A stretch of 64,000 nt of DNA, taken from assembly GCF_943913955.1 (NCBI RefSeq), contig NZ_CALUAE010000025.1, positions 1-64,000 on the forward strand, in the 5' to 3' direction. Below the pieces are notes generated by a model that ran no database searches, had not been told where the DNA came from, and saw nothing but the letters and a program-made list of their open reading frames with translations. Position numbers and translations under genes: made by a program. Each line of letters begins with the position of its first letter. Position 1 is the first letter of the stretch. The stretch comes from Mycolicibacterium bacteremicum (GTDB lineage: Bacteria > Actinomycetota > Actinomycetes > Mycobacteriales > Mycobacteriaceae). This document shows, piece by piece, positions 34,946-45,500 of this stretch.

Positions 34946-36643
34946 GTGTCGATCACCGATGCCCTCCAGCGGGCCCGTCGGCTGGCGTGGGCATCCGACG
35001 AGTCGGCGGCCAAGGATCTGCTGCTCGCGCAGCTACCTCTGATCGAAGAAGCCGACCGTGACGACCTCGCCCTGGAGGTGTTCGCCCAGCTCGGTGAGAT
35101 CTACCTGGCGCGGACCGCCTATGACGGTGTCGCCGAATGCATCACGCGGATCCGCGACTGTGTCCAGGCCTACCGATCGCTACCGGAGCGCGACGCCGGG
35201 ACCGAGCACATGCTCTGCCGCTACACCCGCCGCGCCGACTTCCTGCAGGCCGGGCTGTGCGCCGCCCGCGGTGAGCACGAAGCGGCCGCTGCCGTGCTGG
35301 CCGCGTTGGGCGCGACACCCGGGCCCGCGGATCTTGCTGCCGAGCAACGGTTTCTGGTGTCCTGCGCACAGATCCTGTGCGCTCAGGCGCTCGCCGACGA
35401 CGATCTGCATCATCTCGCCGTGCCGCTGTGGCAGCAGGTGATCGAGAATTTGGATCTCGCGGCCGCATCCGGCGGTGACCAGGACAGGCTGCTGGTGCTT
35501 GCCGGTATCGGTTACGGAGACTTCTGCATACAGACCGGCCGGCTGGCCGAGGCCGAGCCGTGGCTGCGCCGCGCCGGCGCGCGCGCCGAGTCGAACGGAT
35601 GGGAACTCGACACCGCCAGAACGAAGCTGGAACGCGCAATCGGTAACTGGTCGCGTGGTGACCACACCGCGGTCGAACAGCTGATCAACGAGGCCTACCC
35701 CGTCATCGCGCGCTTCGCGCGCGCCCACGATGTGTCCCGGAGCTGGTTCTATCTCGGGTTCACCAAGCTCGCCGCGGGCGCGCTGGAGGAGGCCGATCAG
35801 TGCTGGGAACACGCCGAGCGGCACTGGCGCGAACTGGGCAAACCCCTGCACATCCATCGCATCCTGGTGCAGCGCAGCTGGATCCCGATCTTCTTCGGTC
35901 GCTTCGGCGACGCCGTCGAACTCATCGCGCAGGCCCGCACGCTGCTCGACGAGTGGCCGCGCAGCACCTGGCTGCAGTACGCGCGCCTCGATGATCAGCT
36001 GGGCACCGTGTGGCGCGCCGATGCGCTGGCCGATATGGGATTCGACGGATCCGGCGACCCCGACGACAGCTGGGACGAGGTGGAGGCCAAGCACGCGGCC
36101 TCGCTGGGCACCACCAACGCCGAAACCGACAGCCCCGGCTTCGTCCGCGCCATGGGCAAGTTGGAACAGGCGGCGTTGCTCAAGGTTCCCGCCGCGCTGG
36201 CGGTGGACTCGGTGCGCCACGCCATCGCCGATGCCGATGCCCGCGCCCAGTGGGCCGCCCGGGTGTCGGCGCCGATGCTGGCCGGTGCCTTCGCGGTGGC
36301 CTGGGAATGGGAGAACACCGCGCTCACCGCGGAGCTCATCGAATATCACAGCGCACGGGGGAGTTTCAGCACCGACAGCAGTGCGGAGGGGGAGGCCGCG
36401 ATCTGGGCCGGGGCGCAGGCGGTGCTGCTGGACAGCGAAGTCGAACTACCCGAGCCCGAACTCGCCGAGGTCGCCGCCGGAACGGCCACCGGGGGGCCGT
36501 CGCTGACGCGCCTCGGCGCATTGCCACCGCTGCAGATGGATCCCGGCGCCGAACCCATCCTCGGCCCCTACGTGGCGCTGGCCCGGCAGCGCTACGGCCG
36601 CACCATCACCACCGACGAGCCGGCCTGGCCGACATGGGTGTGA
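34946..36643 (+). CDS. Large helical TPR-like protein, partner of the CHAT protease
   Basis: 565 aa, entirely helical by pattern, with no signal or membrane segment. TPR-like helix pairs recur: LALEVFAQLGEIYLARTAYD, LLVLAGIGYGDFCIQTGRLA with EAEPWLRRAGARAE, SWFYLGFTKLAAGALEEADQ and ILVQRSWIPIFFGRFGDAVE with LIAQARTLLDEW. Such arrays sense a protein or peptide. Its stop overlaps the start of the CHAT gene (GTGA), so the two are made together, as if the sensor and protease parts of a TPR-CHAT protein had been split. The GTG start is leaderless. The function of the pair is not known. Confidence 0.75.
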   Translation: MSITDALQRARRLAWASDESAAKDLLLAQLPLIEEADRDDLALEVFAQLGEIYLARTAYDGVAECITRIRDCVQAYRSLPERDAGTEHMLCRYTRRADFLQAGLCAARGEHEAAAAVLAALGATPGPADLAAEQRFLVSCAQILCAQALADDDLHHLAVPLWQQVIENLDLAAASGGDQDRLLVLAGIGYGDFCIQTGRLAEAEPWLRRAGARAESNGWELDTARTKLERAIGNWSRGDHTAVEQLINEAYPVIARFARAHDVSRSWFYLGFTKLAAGALEEADQCWEHAERHWRELGKPLHIHRILVQRSWIPIFFGRFGDAVELIAQARTLLDEWPRSTWLQYARLDDQLGTVWRADALADMGFDGSGDPDDSWDEVEAKHAASLGTTNAETDSPGFVRAMGKLEQAALLKVPAALAVDSVRHAIADADARAQWAARVSAPMLAGAFAVAWEWENTALTAELIEYHSARGSFSTDSSAEGEAAIWAGAQAVLLDSEVELPEPELAEVAAGTATGGPSLTRLGALPPLQMDPGAEPILGPYVALARQRYGRTITTDEPAWPTWV

Positions 36644-38001
36644 CCGGCCGGCCCACGCTGATCCTGCGTTACGCCCATGTCGGGATCGCCACCTATGCCA
36701 GCCTGCGCGTCGTCGGCAACCCGGACCGCACCGTCACCTGGGTGGTCGAGGAGACGATCCTGCTGGCGGCGCTCGACGAGATCGCCGGTGCGCTACCCGA
36801 TCCGCGCGGTGCCGAATCACCGGTCGAGGCCCTGCAGCGGGCCCTGTCGACGGGCGCCTTCACCACGGCGGCAACGGAATCGATGCTGGCCTACCGCCTC
36901 GGTGCGCTGCTGCTCGGGCCCGCCGGCTGGCGGCTGCTCGACGAGCACGCCGGCAGCCGGCCGCTGCTCTACATCGCGCCGAGCGCGCGGCTGGGCCGCA
37001 TACCGTGGGGGTTGCTGGCCGAGCCGCTGCTGCGGCCGGACGTCCATGCGATGCTGCAGGCCCGCCAGGACGCCATCACCCCCGACGGCCCGCAGCCGGC
37101 GGTCATCCCCTGGCCGGCGGGCGATCCGGGCGAGCTCAGCACCGGACGGCGGCTGATGGAACTCGCCGAGGTGCTGATGGCGGTGCCCGCCAACATCGCC
37201 CGGATCCGGCGGTGCAACGTGCCGGCCCCCGAACGTGATCCGCTGCTGATCCTTGATCCGCGGGTGCCCGGCCAGCGGCCGGATTCGGCACTGGGCTCGG
37301 TGCTGGGCCGGCCGGCGCCGGACACCCTGCTGGCCCTGCACTACACCGACCTGCTGGGCAGCCGACCGGTATTGCCCCGTGTCGACGCCGCCGTCGAGCT
37401 GTTCCGGCGCCCGGATGCCGACCGCCACTGGTTGGCCGCGGCGTTGGCGCAACGGCCCGGCCGGCTGATGTTCGCCGGGCATGCGAGTGCCGGCGACACC
37501 GCCCGCCGCGCCGACACCGACGGCGGGGCCGGGCACGCGGAACGCGCCGCGTTGCATTTGGCCTGCCGCGCCACGGTGCCCGGCTACGGTGACCCGATCG
37601 GTGATCACCGCCCGCTGACGGCGGCCGATCTCTTGACCGCAGAGCTGACGTTCCCCACCCGGATTGCCCTGTTGGCATGCGCTTCCGGTGGTGACTACCG
37701 TTTCGACGAGGCCACCGGCCTGGTCGCCGCCATGGTGCTCGGTGGTGCGGAACTGGTCACGGCGACACTGTGGTCGCTGCCCACCAGCGCCGGCTACCGC
37801 CGCTTCACCGACGGCGTGCACCCCGACCCGATGGGAGCGACCATCGCCGCGGTCGACACCGCGCACCAGTCCGGCACCGATATCGAGGCGGCCTGCGCGG
37901 TGAACCGTTGGCAGCGTGAGCAACTGGACCGGTGGCGGGCGGGGGACCGGCGCGCCAACCCGGTGTACTGGGCTGCGCTGGTCAGCTTCTCGGTCGGCTG
38001 A
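36640..38001 (+). CDS. CHAT-domain (caspase-like) putative protease
   Basis: 453 aa. Features of the CHAT fold in order: PLLYIAPSARLGRIPWGLLA (about residues 107-126), the catalytic His281 in RLMFAGHASAGD, then AADLLTAELTFPTRIALLAC ending in the catalytic Cys347 (ACASGG, the place of the usual SACETG), and GLVAAMVLGGAELVTATLW. CHAT proteases are relatives of caspases and separases; in other bacteria they are activated by TPR or CRISPR partners. The GTG at 36640 overlaps the TPR stop by four bases; an ATG at 36634 is also possible. Both catalytic residues are intact, so it is probably active. Confidence 0.83.
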   Translation: MTGRPTLILRYAHVGIATYASLRVVGNPDRTVTWVVEETILLAALDEIAGALPDPRGAESPVEALQRALSTGAFTTAATESMLAYRLGALLLGPAGWRLLDEHAGSRPLLYIAPSARLGRIPWGLLAEPLLRPDVHAMLQARQDAITPDGPQPAVIPWPAGDPGELSTGRRLMELAEVLMAVPANIARIRRCNVPAPERDPLLILDPRVPGQRPDSALGSVLGRPAPDTLLALHYTDLLGSRPVLPRVDAAVELFRRPDADRHWLAAALAQRPGRLMFAGHASAGDTARRADTDGGAGHAERAALHLACRATVPGYGDPIGDHRPLTAADLLTAELTFPTRIALLACASGGDYRFDEATGLVAAMVLGGAELVTATLWSLPTSAGYRRFTDGVHPDPMGATIAAVDTAHQSGTDIEAACAVNRWQREQLDRWRAGDRRANPVYWAALVSFSVG

Positions 38002-38016
38002 GGATCGCCACCCGCC

Positions 38017-38646
38017 TCACGCGGGTGGGACGCAGACCGCCACCGACGACTCGTCGCCGCGGCGGTAGTACGCGTCGATCACCGCCCCGGGTGACACCCG
38101 CGCCAGCGAGGTCACCGGGATCAGCGTCGTCTCGTGCGCCGGGAACTGACCGCCCTCGGGCCTGCGCACCATCAGGTCGAGCACCACCTCCCGGTAATCC
38201 TCGCGCGTGGTCCCCGTCGGATGGGCCGCCGTCACCACCCCGGCACCCTTGACGCCGTGCCGGATCAGGTCGAGCTGCGCGTCGGTCACCAGGCCCTTGC
38301 CGACCAGCATCCGGTCGAACGCGGCGCGGACGGCCACCATATCGTCGGCCAGTGAAAGATCCTCCCGCGCAGCCGGATCGAAGGCCACCAGCAGCACCAC
38401 GCCGGGACGGATGGCCGCGGTCACCGGATCGTCGGGTGTCAGCAGCCGTCCGGTGAACTTCTGTCCGCACACGCTTTCCACCTCGACGGTGATGCGGTCG
38501 GTCACGCACGCGACGGTGCCGATACCCACGGCGGTGGTGGTCGGCGACGGCGACTCGGTGGTGCGGGTGCGGGCCCAGGCCAGTAGCGACGCGGCGCCGC
38601 CGGTGGCGCAGGCGAGGAGCAGCAGGATCAACAGGCTGTCGGACAT
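38017..38646 (-). CDS. Membrane-anchored protein of unknown function
   Basis: 209 aa. One N-terminal membrane helix (LLILLLLACATGGAASLLAW) is followed by a soluble domain with strand-rich parts (ITVEVESVCGQKFTGRLLT, VVLLVAFDP) and a helical region around LIRHGVKGAGVVTAA. No family recognised. It lies on the minus strand between the CHAT gene and the 442-aa gene, convergent with the first and divergent from the second (84 bp between starts). Whether it belongs to the module is uncertain. Confidence 0.65.
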   Translation of the reverse strand: MSDSLLILLLLACATGGAASLLAWARTRTTESPSPTTTAVGIGTVACVTDRITVEVESVCGQKFTGRLLTPDDPVTAAIRPGVVLLVAFDPAAREDLSLADDMVAVRAAFDRMLVGKGLVTDAQLDLIRHGVKGAGVVTAAHPTGTTREDYREVVLDLMVRRPEGGQFPAHETTLIPVTSLARVSPGAVIDAYYRRGDESSVAVCVPPA

Positions 38647-38718
38647 GAGATCGATATTCGGGTGGCCGCGCCGCTACCGAACCCAACTTTTCTCTCGGTG
38701 ACGGCGGCGCCGTCTGCC

Positions 38719-38724
38719 TATCCT
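38719..38724 (+). promoter_or_regulatory. -10 box of the 442-aa gene (leaderless)
   Basis: TATCCT, six bases before the GTG at 38731, the same layout as the promoter of the TPR-CHAT pair. Confidence 0.5.
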
Positions 38725-38730
38725 GATCGG

Positions 38731-40059
38731 GTGAGCACCGTCCCCGAGACGACCGCGAGGGTCGCCGATGCGGCCCCGGCCCAGCCGCGCCGGGCCGTCA
38801 TCGACCGCGCCTGGCGGGCGATCGGACCGGGTGTCGGGGTGCTCAGCAGCGATGACGGCGGTCCGCTCAGTCGCACCGTCAAACGGATCCTCGATCCGCT
38901 GGTGTTGCGGCTGCGGTCCAATCCGCAGTTCTCCGCGCCGGTGGTGGCGGCCGAGGTGGCAGAGCAGATGTATCGGGCGATCCTGGACCACGGCGTCGTG
39001 CTGTGTGCCGCCGCGGAGTGGTTCGCGGTGCTGAAGTCCCAGCGTCGCAAGCTGCGGCTGACCAACGGTAACGCCCAGGAGCTGTACTTCCCGGTGTGCT
39101 TCGAACTCGCGGTCACCAGAGGCGCCCCGGTGCCCGGCGATACCGATACCGCGGTGGCCGTGTTGCGCGACATCCACGACGACCGTGACCGCAACGCCAT
39201 CGAAGTGCTCAACCGCCACATCGCCGATGAACGGACGGTGGCCGGGCTGACCGCCCAGCTCACCCGCAGCTGGGCGGATGTGACGCCGTCGGCGGCCATC
39301 ACCGACCCGTTCCTGGCGGGTCTGTCCACCGTGCTCGGTGACGCGGCGTCGCACGGTGAATCGGTTGCTCGGCAACGGGTCTGGTCGGCGTTGGTGGCCG
39401 ATGCCACCCCCTACAATTTGGGGGCCCGCGCCCACCACCGCGATCCCGATCTGCCCTGGTCGCTGACGGAGGTCGGGTTGAGTTCCACGGTGCCGCAGGC
39501 GCCCCCGCCCGTCCACGGCGGAACCGACGCGGACCGGCCGCTGAACCGCAGCGTCGTCGACCGGGTGCGGGCCACGCTGCGGCGGGCGCTGGATCGCGAT
39601 GAGCTGCCGGAGGTGCCGTTGCTGTGTGCCGAGGAGGTCGACCGCGCCTGCGCTCCGTGGGGACTACTGGCCGAGGACATCCAGGCGACGTTGGTCGCCG
39701 GCATCGAGATCGCGGTCGAACTCGCGCCGCTCGACGAGGCGGCGACGCCGAGATACCGGTTGGCCGCCCAGGTTCAGGCCCGGTTGCGCAAGGAGGCCTA
39801 CGTTCTGCACGCACGCCGGTATCTGGCTGGCGGGGCGGCGCTGCACCCGCGCCAACAGCAGGTCACCGATGAGCTCGCGACCTTCGCGCGGCCCTATCTG
39901 AGTCGGCTGTGGGCCCGGCTGCACGGCCGAGACGTCTGGCAGGAGAGTTGCGCCGACGTCGACGAGGTGCGCGCCCTGCTCGAGGGGGTGGCGCGGTCGG
40001 TCAGCCTCGATCACCGCCAGCGCATCAAGGCGATGCTGGAGCTGGAGGCGATCCGATGA
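38731..40059 (+). CDS. Unknown cytoplasmic protein in the CHAT neighbourhood
   Basis: 442 aa, not recognised. It is mostly helical with charged segments (VVAAEVAEQMYRAILDHGVV, SQRRKLRLTNGNAQELYFPV, RQRVWSALVADATPYNLGAR). A Pro-rich linker near residue 255 separates two halves. There is no signal peptide, membrane helix or nucleotide-binding loop. The GTG at 38731 fits the leaderless promoter; the frame extends upstream to 38662 without support. The following gene starts within its stop codon (ATGA), so the two proteins are made together and probably interact. Confidence 0.7.
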   Translation: MSTVPETTARVADAAPAQPRRAVIDRAWRAIGPGVGVLSSDDGGPLSRTVKRILDPLVLRLRSNPQFSAPVVAAEVAEQMYRAILDHGVVLCAAAEWFAVLKSQRRKLRLTNGNAQELYFPVCFELAVTRGAPVPGDTDTAVAVLRDIHDDRDRNAIEVLNRHIADERTVAGLTAQLTRSWADVTPSAAITDPFLAGLSTVLGDAASHGESVARQRVWSALVADATPYNLGARAHHRDPDLPWSLTEVGLSSTVPQAPPPVHGGTDADRPLNRSVVDRVRATLRRALDRDELPEVPLLCAEEVDRACAPWGLLAEDIQATLVAGIEIAVELAPLDEAATPRYRLAAQVQARLRKEAYVLHARRYLAGGAALHPRQQQVTDELATFARPYLSRLWARLHGRDVWQESCADVDEVRALLEGVARSVSLDHRQRIKAMLELEAIR

Positions 40060-41114
40060 GGCTGACCGCGCAGGACGGGCTCTGGGCCACCGGCGGACCG
40101 CCCGCCGGACCGCCGGCCGTGGCCGTGCTGGAGGTCGCCGGTGCGATCCTGGCCTGGACGGTCGACGATCCCGCCGCACCGGTGCAGCTCACCTTCACCG
40201 ATGTCGCCGTCGCCGACTGGCTGTGGCGGGTGACCGGTGAAGCCGGGCATGTGGCACTGCTCGATGCCGTACGCGGCGCGCCCGCCGACCCGCAATCGGT
40301 CATCGAGGTGCCCGGTGTGACCCTCGACCCGCAGGCGCTGGCACCACTGCGCCGGCTGGCGCTGGGGCACTGGTTGCGGCGCTGGTGGCCGGCCAGCGCG
40401 CGGGATTCGATCGCGGATCTGGATGCGGCGGTGCTGGATGCCGAGATCGCCCTGCTGACCGCGGCGGTCGAGGACTTCTTCGTCGCGGACACCCTCGATT
40501 CCGATGTCGAAATGCTGCTGGCGCCGCACCTGAGCGCGCTGGCCGGCCGGCAACGCTCCGGTGATCCGCGGATCGCCGAACTGGTGTCCGCCTGCGCCGA
40601 TCTCGCGGACTGGCCCGACCACGACCGGATCGAGGCGCCGACGGCCCGGCGTGACGATTACGCGCTGGCGGCCGGCGCGGGCGGACTCCCGACCGAGGGG
40701 GTGATCGCCGGCGGTGCCGCGTCGGTGAGTTGGAGTGCGGTACCGCCCGCTGTGTTCGACGCGGCCGAGGACACCGTCGACTGGTCGGTGCGCGCCGCCG
40801 ATACCGGGGAGGTCGTGGTCGAGGTGCGCGCCGCGGTCACCGCGCCCGCTGACGGCGTCGCGGTGCGGCTGCGCAGCGGGGAGCTTGCCGCCGACGGGGT
40901 GTTGTCCGGCGACGGTACCGCCAGACTGGTGCTGCCGATCTCGGAATCAGCCGCGTGGAACCATGATTGGAGCACCGCAGCGGTGACACTGGGTGCCGGG
41001 GACGGTGAGGACCGGGCCGCGCGCGAGCGGCTGCGGGTGTTCGCCCGCCGCCGGCTCGCGGGGCCCGATGACGCTTTCCTGGCCGAGGTGCTGGCCGCCG
41101 AGTCGGACTACTGA
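40056..41114 (+). CDS. Unknown protein paired with the 442-aa gene
   Basis: 352 aa, not recognised. The N-terminal 200 residues mix strands and helices (VAVLEVAGAILAWTVDDP, FTDVAVADWLWRVTGEAGHV, IALLTAAVEDFFVADTLDSD). From about residue 215 the sequence is strand-rich and looks like an immunoglobulin-type beta sandwich (VDWSVRAADTGEVVVEVRAA, VAVRLRSGELAADGVLSGDG, TARLVLPI), a possible interaction module. The ATG overlaps the preceding stop. The last 7 bases overlap the convergent esterase gene. Confidence 0.7.
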   Translation: MRLTAQDGLWATGGPPAGPPAVAVLEVAGAILAWTVDDPAAPVQLTFTDVAVADWLWRVTGEAGHVALLDAVRGAPADPQSVIEVPGVTLDPQALAPLRRLALGHWLRRWWPASARDSIADLDAAVLDAEIALLTAAVEDFFVADTLDSDVEMLLAPHLSALAGRQRSGDPRIAELVSACADLADWPDHDRIEAPTARRDDYALAAGAGGLPTEGVIAGGAASVSWSAVPPAVFDAAEDTVDWSVRAADTGEVVVEVRAAVTAPADGVAVRLRSGELAADGVLSGDGTARLVLPISESAAWNHDWSTAAVTLGAGDGEDRAARERLRVFARRRLAGPDDAFLAEVLAAESDY

Positions 41115-42487
41115 CCCGGCTGCACGGCCGCCACCGGCTGGGTGTGCGGGGCGGGCGGGGCGATCGGCGGCGAGGCGGGTGGAGCGGGTGCCGCCACCGG
41201 CATCGCCACCGGGGCGACGTCGGGAGTGTGCACCTTGGCCGCCAGCCACGGCAGCGCCTCGCCGAAAGCGGCACCCGCATAGGCCCAGTCGTGGTTCCCG
41301 GGCCGGGTGATCACGGCGCACTCGATCCCGTGCGCGGTGCCGACATCGCACAGTGTCTTCGCGTCGGCGGCCTGCGGCGGGGGCGGCGAGACCCCGGCGC
41401 CGTTCACGGCGAACCAGCCGGAGACCCCGGTGTACTGGCCGTGCCTGGTGATGGCGGTGCCCGGGTCGAATTCGTCGTAGGCGGCCGCGTTGCCGCCGAA
41501 GAGGCGCTCGATGGTCTGTTCCTTGGTGCCGGTGTTGGGTGCCAGGTCACCGGCGATGTCCTCGAAGGTGGAGAACTTCTCCGGGTGCATCGCGACGAGG
41601 TCCACCGCGCAGGTGCCGCCCATCGAGAAGCCCGCGACCCCCCAGTTCGCCGGATCGGCGCTGACACCGAACTTCGACACCACGGTCGGCACAACATCTT
41701 TGGTCAGGTGGTCGGCGACGTTGCCGCGGACACCGTTGACGCATTCGGTGTCGTTGCTGAAGGCGCCCGCCACATCGGCGAACACCAGCACCGGCGCGTT
41801 GCCGTGGTGCTGGGCGGCGAAGGCGTCGACGGTCTGCACGGCCGACCCGGCCCGCGCCCAGTCCTCCGGCGTGTTCAGCTCACCGCCGATCATCATGACC
41901 GCGGGGAGCTTCGGTGGCGGATCGGAGGCGAACCACGCAGGCGGCAGATAGACCAGTTCGCTGCGGTGCTTGAAACCCGAACCCGCGTCACCGGTGTCGA
42001 CGACCACCAGTGATCCCTTGGGCGGCAATGCATGTCCGACGTGGTAGGCGGCGACCGTGGCGATATCGGTCTCATCGGGCAGCGGCCCGTCGGTGAGTGT
42101 GCCCCAGGCCGAGCCGACCGTGGGGAAGTAGCCCGTCCAGAGATTCACCGCCAGCGCCGCGCACAGTGCGCACAGCGGCACCGCGCCCACCAACGCCGCC
42201 CGCCGCAGCAACCGCGTGCCGCGCCAGCCGACGATCAGTGCGCAACAGGCGAATCCGGTGGTGCCCACCCAGATCCACAGCGCCGGCGGGGCGGGCTCGC
42301 CGGCCAGGCCCTCGCTGTTGATGTACCAGTGCGCGGTCACGATCGCGATGAGCCCGACCGCGGCGGCAGTCAGCAGCACCCAGGGGCGTTGCCGGCGAAG
42401 GGCGAACAACACGACTGCGCCGGTGACGAGTTGCACGATGGTCGGCACCCATCCGTGGGTGAGCGACATCAGCGTCGGGTGGGTCAC
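41108..42487 (-). CDS. Membrane-anchored esterase-like protein (Rv1639c-like)
   Basis: 459 aa. Four N-terminal membrane helices are followed by an extracytoplasmic alpha/beta-hydrolase domain of the esterase D/mycolyltransferase-like group. The nucleophile is in GVAGFSMGGTCAVDLVAMHP; GNHDWAYAGAAFGEALPWLA carries the candidate catalytic His. The tail is Pro/Ala-rich. It is downstream of lysX, as Rv1639c is of Rv1640c in M. tuberculosis, so it is probably co-transcribed and may act on envelope lipids. The start is GTG at 42487. Confidence 0.85.
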   Translation of the reverse strand: MTHPTLMSLTHGWVPTIVQLVTGAVVLFALRRQRPWVLLTAAAVGLIAIVTAHWYINSEGLAGEPAPPALWIWVGTTGFACCALIVGWRGTRLLRRAALVGAVPLCALCAALAVNLWTGYFPTVGSAWGTLTDGPLPDETDIATVAAYHVGHALPPKGSLVVVDTGDAGSGFKHRSELVYLPPAWFASDPPPKLPAVMMIGGELNTPEDWARAGSAVQTVDAFAAQHHGNAPVLVFADVAGAFSNDTECVNGVRGNVADHLTKDVVPTVVSKFGVSADPANWGVAGFSMGGTCAVDLVAMHPEKFSTFEDIAGDLAPNTGTKEQTIERLFGGNAAAYDEFDPGTAITRHGQYTGVSGWFAVNGAGVSPPPPQAADAKTLCDVGTAHGIECAVITRPGNHDWAYAGAAFGEALPWLAAKVHTPDVAPVAMPVAAPAPPASPPIAPPAPHTQPVAAVQPGQ

Positions 42488-42528
42488 GCATCCATCGTGG
42501 CGCGTGTTGCTGGAAGGTTGCTGTGACC

Positions 42529-45500
42529 TCAGCGCGGCTTGGCCAGCGGGAACGGCAACGTCTCCCGGATGCTGCGGCCGGTGATCAGCATGACGACCCG
42601 GTCGACGCCCACGCCCAGTCCGCCGGTCGGTGGCATCGCGTATTCGAGGGCCTGCAGGAAGTCCTCGTCGAGTTCCATCGCCTCGGGATCACCGCCGGCG
42701 GCCAGCAGTGACTGTTCCTGCAACCGTCGCCGCTGCTCGACCGGGTCGGTGAGTTCGCTGTAAGCGGTGCCCAATTCGACACCCCAGGCCACCAGATCCC
42801 AGCGTTCGGCGACGCCGGGGATGCTGCGGTGCGGCCGGGTCAGCGGGGACACCGAGGTGGGGAAGTCCTTGTAGAACGTCGGTTGCTCGGTCTGGCCCTC
42901 GACGAGGCGTTCATAGAGTTCGAGCACGACCGCGCCGGCGTCCCAGTGCGTCAGATATGGCACGCCCGCGCCGTCGCACAGCGAGCGCAGGGTGTCCAGG
43001 TCGGTCTCGGGACCGATCTGGGTGCCCAGCGCCTCGGACACCGCGCCGTGCACCGTTTTCACCGGCCAGTCCCCGGAGATGTCGACCGCCTCCAGGGCGC
43101 CGTCGGTGCCGGGGCGCATGACGACCTGGGACCCGTTGGCCGCCGCCGCGGCGTTCTGGATGAGCTGCCGGCAGCCGTGCATCCACACGTTGTAGTCGGC
43201 GTGGGCCTGGTAGGCCTCCAGCAGCGTGAACTCCGGGTTGTGGCTGAAGTCGACGCCCTCGTTGCGGAAGGCGCGGCCCAGTTCGAACACCCGCTCCACC
43301 CCGCCGACGCACAGCCGTTTGAGGTAGAGCTCCGGCGCGATCCGCAGGTACAGATCCAGGTCGTAGGCGTTGATGTGGGTGACGAAGGGCCGGGCGTTGG
43401 CACCGCCGTGGATCTGCTGCAGGATCGGGGTCTCGACCTCGAGGAAACCCTTGCCCACCAGCGTCTCCCGTATGGCGTGCAGGATCCGGCTGCGGGCGGT
43501 GATCAGATCGCGGGCGTCGGTGTTGATGGCCAGGTCGACATAGCGGGTGCGGACCCGGGCCTCGGGATCGGTGAGTCCCTTCCACTTGTCGGGCAGTGGA
43601 CGTAGGCACTTGCCGATCAACCGCCACCGGGTAACCAGCAGCGACGGTGTGCCGGACCGGCTGCGGCCCATGGTTCCGGTCACCTCGATCAGATCGCCGA
43701 GGTCGATCGCGGAGGTGAAGTCGGCATCGTGGCCGACGGTCAGCCGCGATTCACCGAGCAGCAGTTGCACATCCCCGGACCAGTCGCGCAGCTGGGCGAA
43801 CAGCACGCCGCCGTAATCGCGCAGTCGCAGGATCCGGCCGGCCACCGTGACGGTCACATCGGCCGCGGTGGTGGCCAACGCCTCCGCGACGGTGTGACTG
43901 GGTGCCTCCCCGACCGGGTAAGCGTCGACACCGTTGTCCTGCAGCGCCTTCAGCTTCGCCATCCGGACCCGCACCTGCTCGGGCAGCCGGTTCTCGTCGG
44001 CGCCGGGCAGGTCCTCGGCCAGCGCGCTGACATCCGGTGCGCTGCCGTCGCCGTGCAGTAGGCCGCTGTCCACCAACACCTTCGGTGCGGCGACGTGTTC
44101 GCCGGTGTGCTCCTTGCGCCGCGAGAAGGGCAGCACCAGGAACCCCTCGGCGATCACCGAGGCCACCCCGACCCGGGGGATCTCCCGGGTCTCCTCGTAG
44201 CAGGCGTAGCGCGGTACCCATTCCGGCTGGTATTTCATGTTCGACCGGTACAGCGTCTCCAGCTGCCACCAGCGGGAGAAGAACACCAGCAGGGCGCGCC
44301 ACAGTCGGGCCACCGGGCCCGCGCCGAGTTGGGCGCCCTGTTCGAAGGCCGAACGGAACATCGCGAAATTCAGCGAGATACGGCTGATCCCGAGGTCCTC
44401 GGCCTGCAGGCACAGCTCGCTGACCATCAGTTCGATGGTGCCGTTGGGGGACTGCGGCGAGCGGCGCATGACGTCCAGCGACACCCCGTTGGCGCCCCAT
44501 GGCACCAGCGACAGCATCGCGACGACCTGATCCTCGGAGCCGTCGGACCCGCCTTCGGTCACCGCCTCGACCAACAGACAGTCGCCGTCGGCCGGATCGC
44601 CGAGTCGGCCCAACGCCATCGAGAAACCGCGTTCGGTCTCGGTGTCGCGCCATTCGTCGGCCCGGGCGATCACCATCGCCATCGCATCGGCGGTCAGGTC
44701 GCGGTGCCTGCGGATGCGGACCGTCAGTCCGGCCCGCCGGGCCCGGGTGACGGCCTGCCGCACCGGCTTCATGTCCGGGCCGGACAGCTTGAACCGGTCG
44801 GGATGCAGGATCGCTTCGTCGCCGAGTTCGATGGCGTTGAGGCCGGCGTCCCGGAACGCCTGGGCCGCAGCCGTACTGGCGCCCATCACGCCGGGCGCCC
44901 ACCCGTAGGACTCGCAGAGCTTGAGCCAGGCGCCGATGGCGGCGGGCCAGGCCTTGGGATCGCCGACCGGGTCACCGCTGGCCAGGCACACGCCGACCTC
45001 GACGCGGTAGGTCACCGCGGCCCGGCCGTTGGGCGCGAACACCACGGACTTGTCCCGGCGGGTCGCGAAGTACCCCAGCGAATCGTTTTTGCCGTAGAGC
45101 TCCAGCAGGCCGCGGATGGCCGATTCGTCGGGCCCGGTCAACGCGTTGGTGGCGCGCTGGGAGCGGAACAGCACGATCGCGGCGACCATCAGTGCCAACG
45201 CACCGAACAGCCCCAACAGCGCGCGCACCAGCACCCCGGGGTGCTGACCGTCGAACACGTCGGCGTCGACCCCGGAGAACGCGACGACGCGGTTGGCGGC
45301 GTAGCCGAGCCGGTAGTCCGGTTCCAGGGAGCCCGGGAACAGTTCCACCAGACCCCAGCCGATCAGGATGCCCGCCGCCATCCCGGCCAGCAGCGTGCCG
45401 ATCGCCTTGATCAGGGCGCCGCGGCGCACCTTGGCCCAGAACTCGCGGCGGGCCAGGATCAGGAACCCGATGGCGGCCAGGTGGAACACCAGCCCGATGA

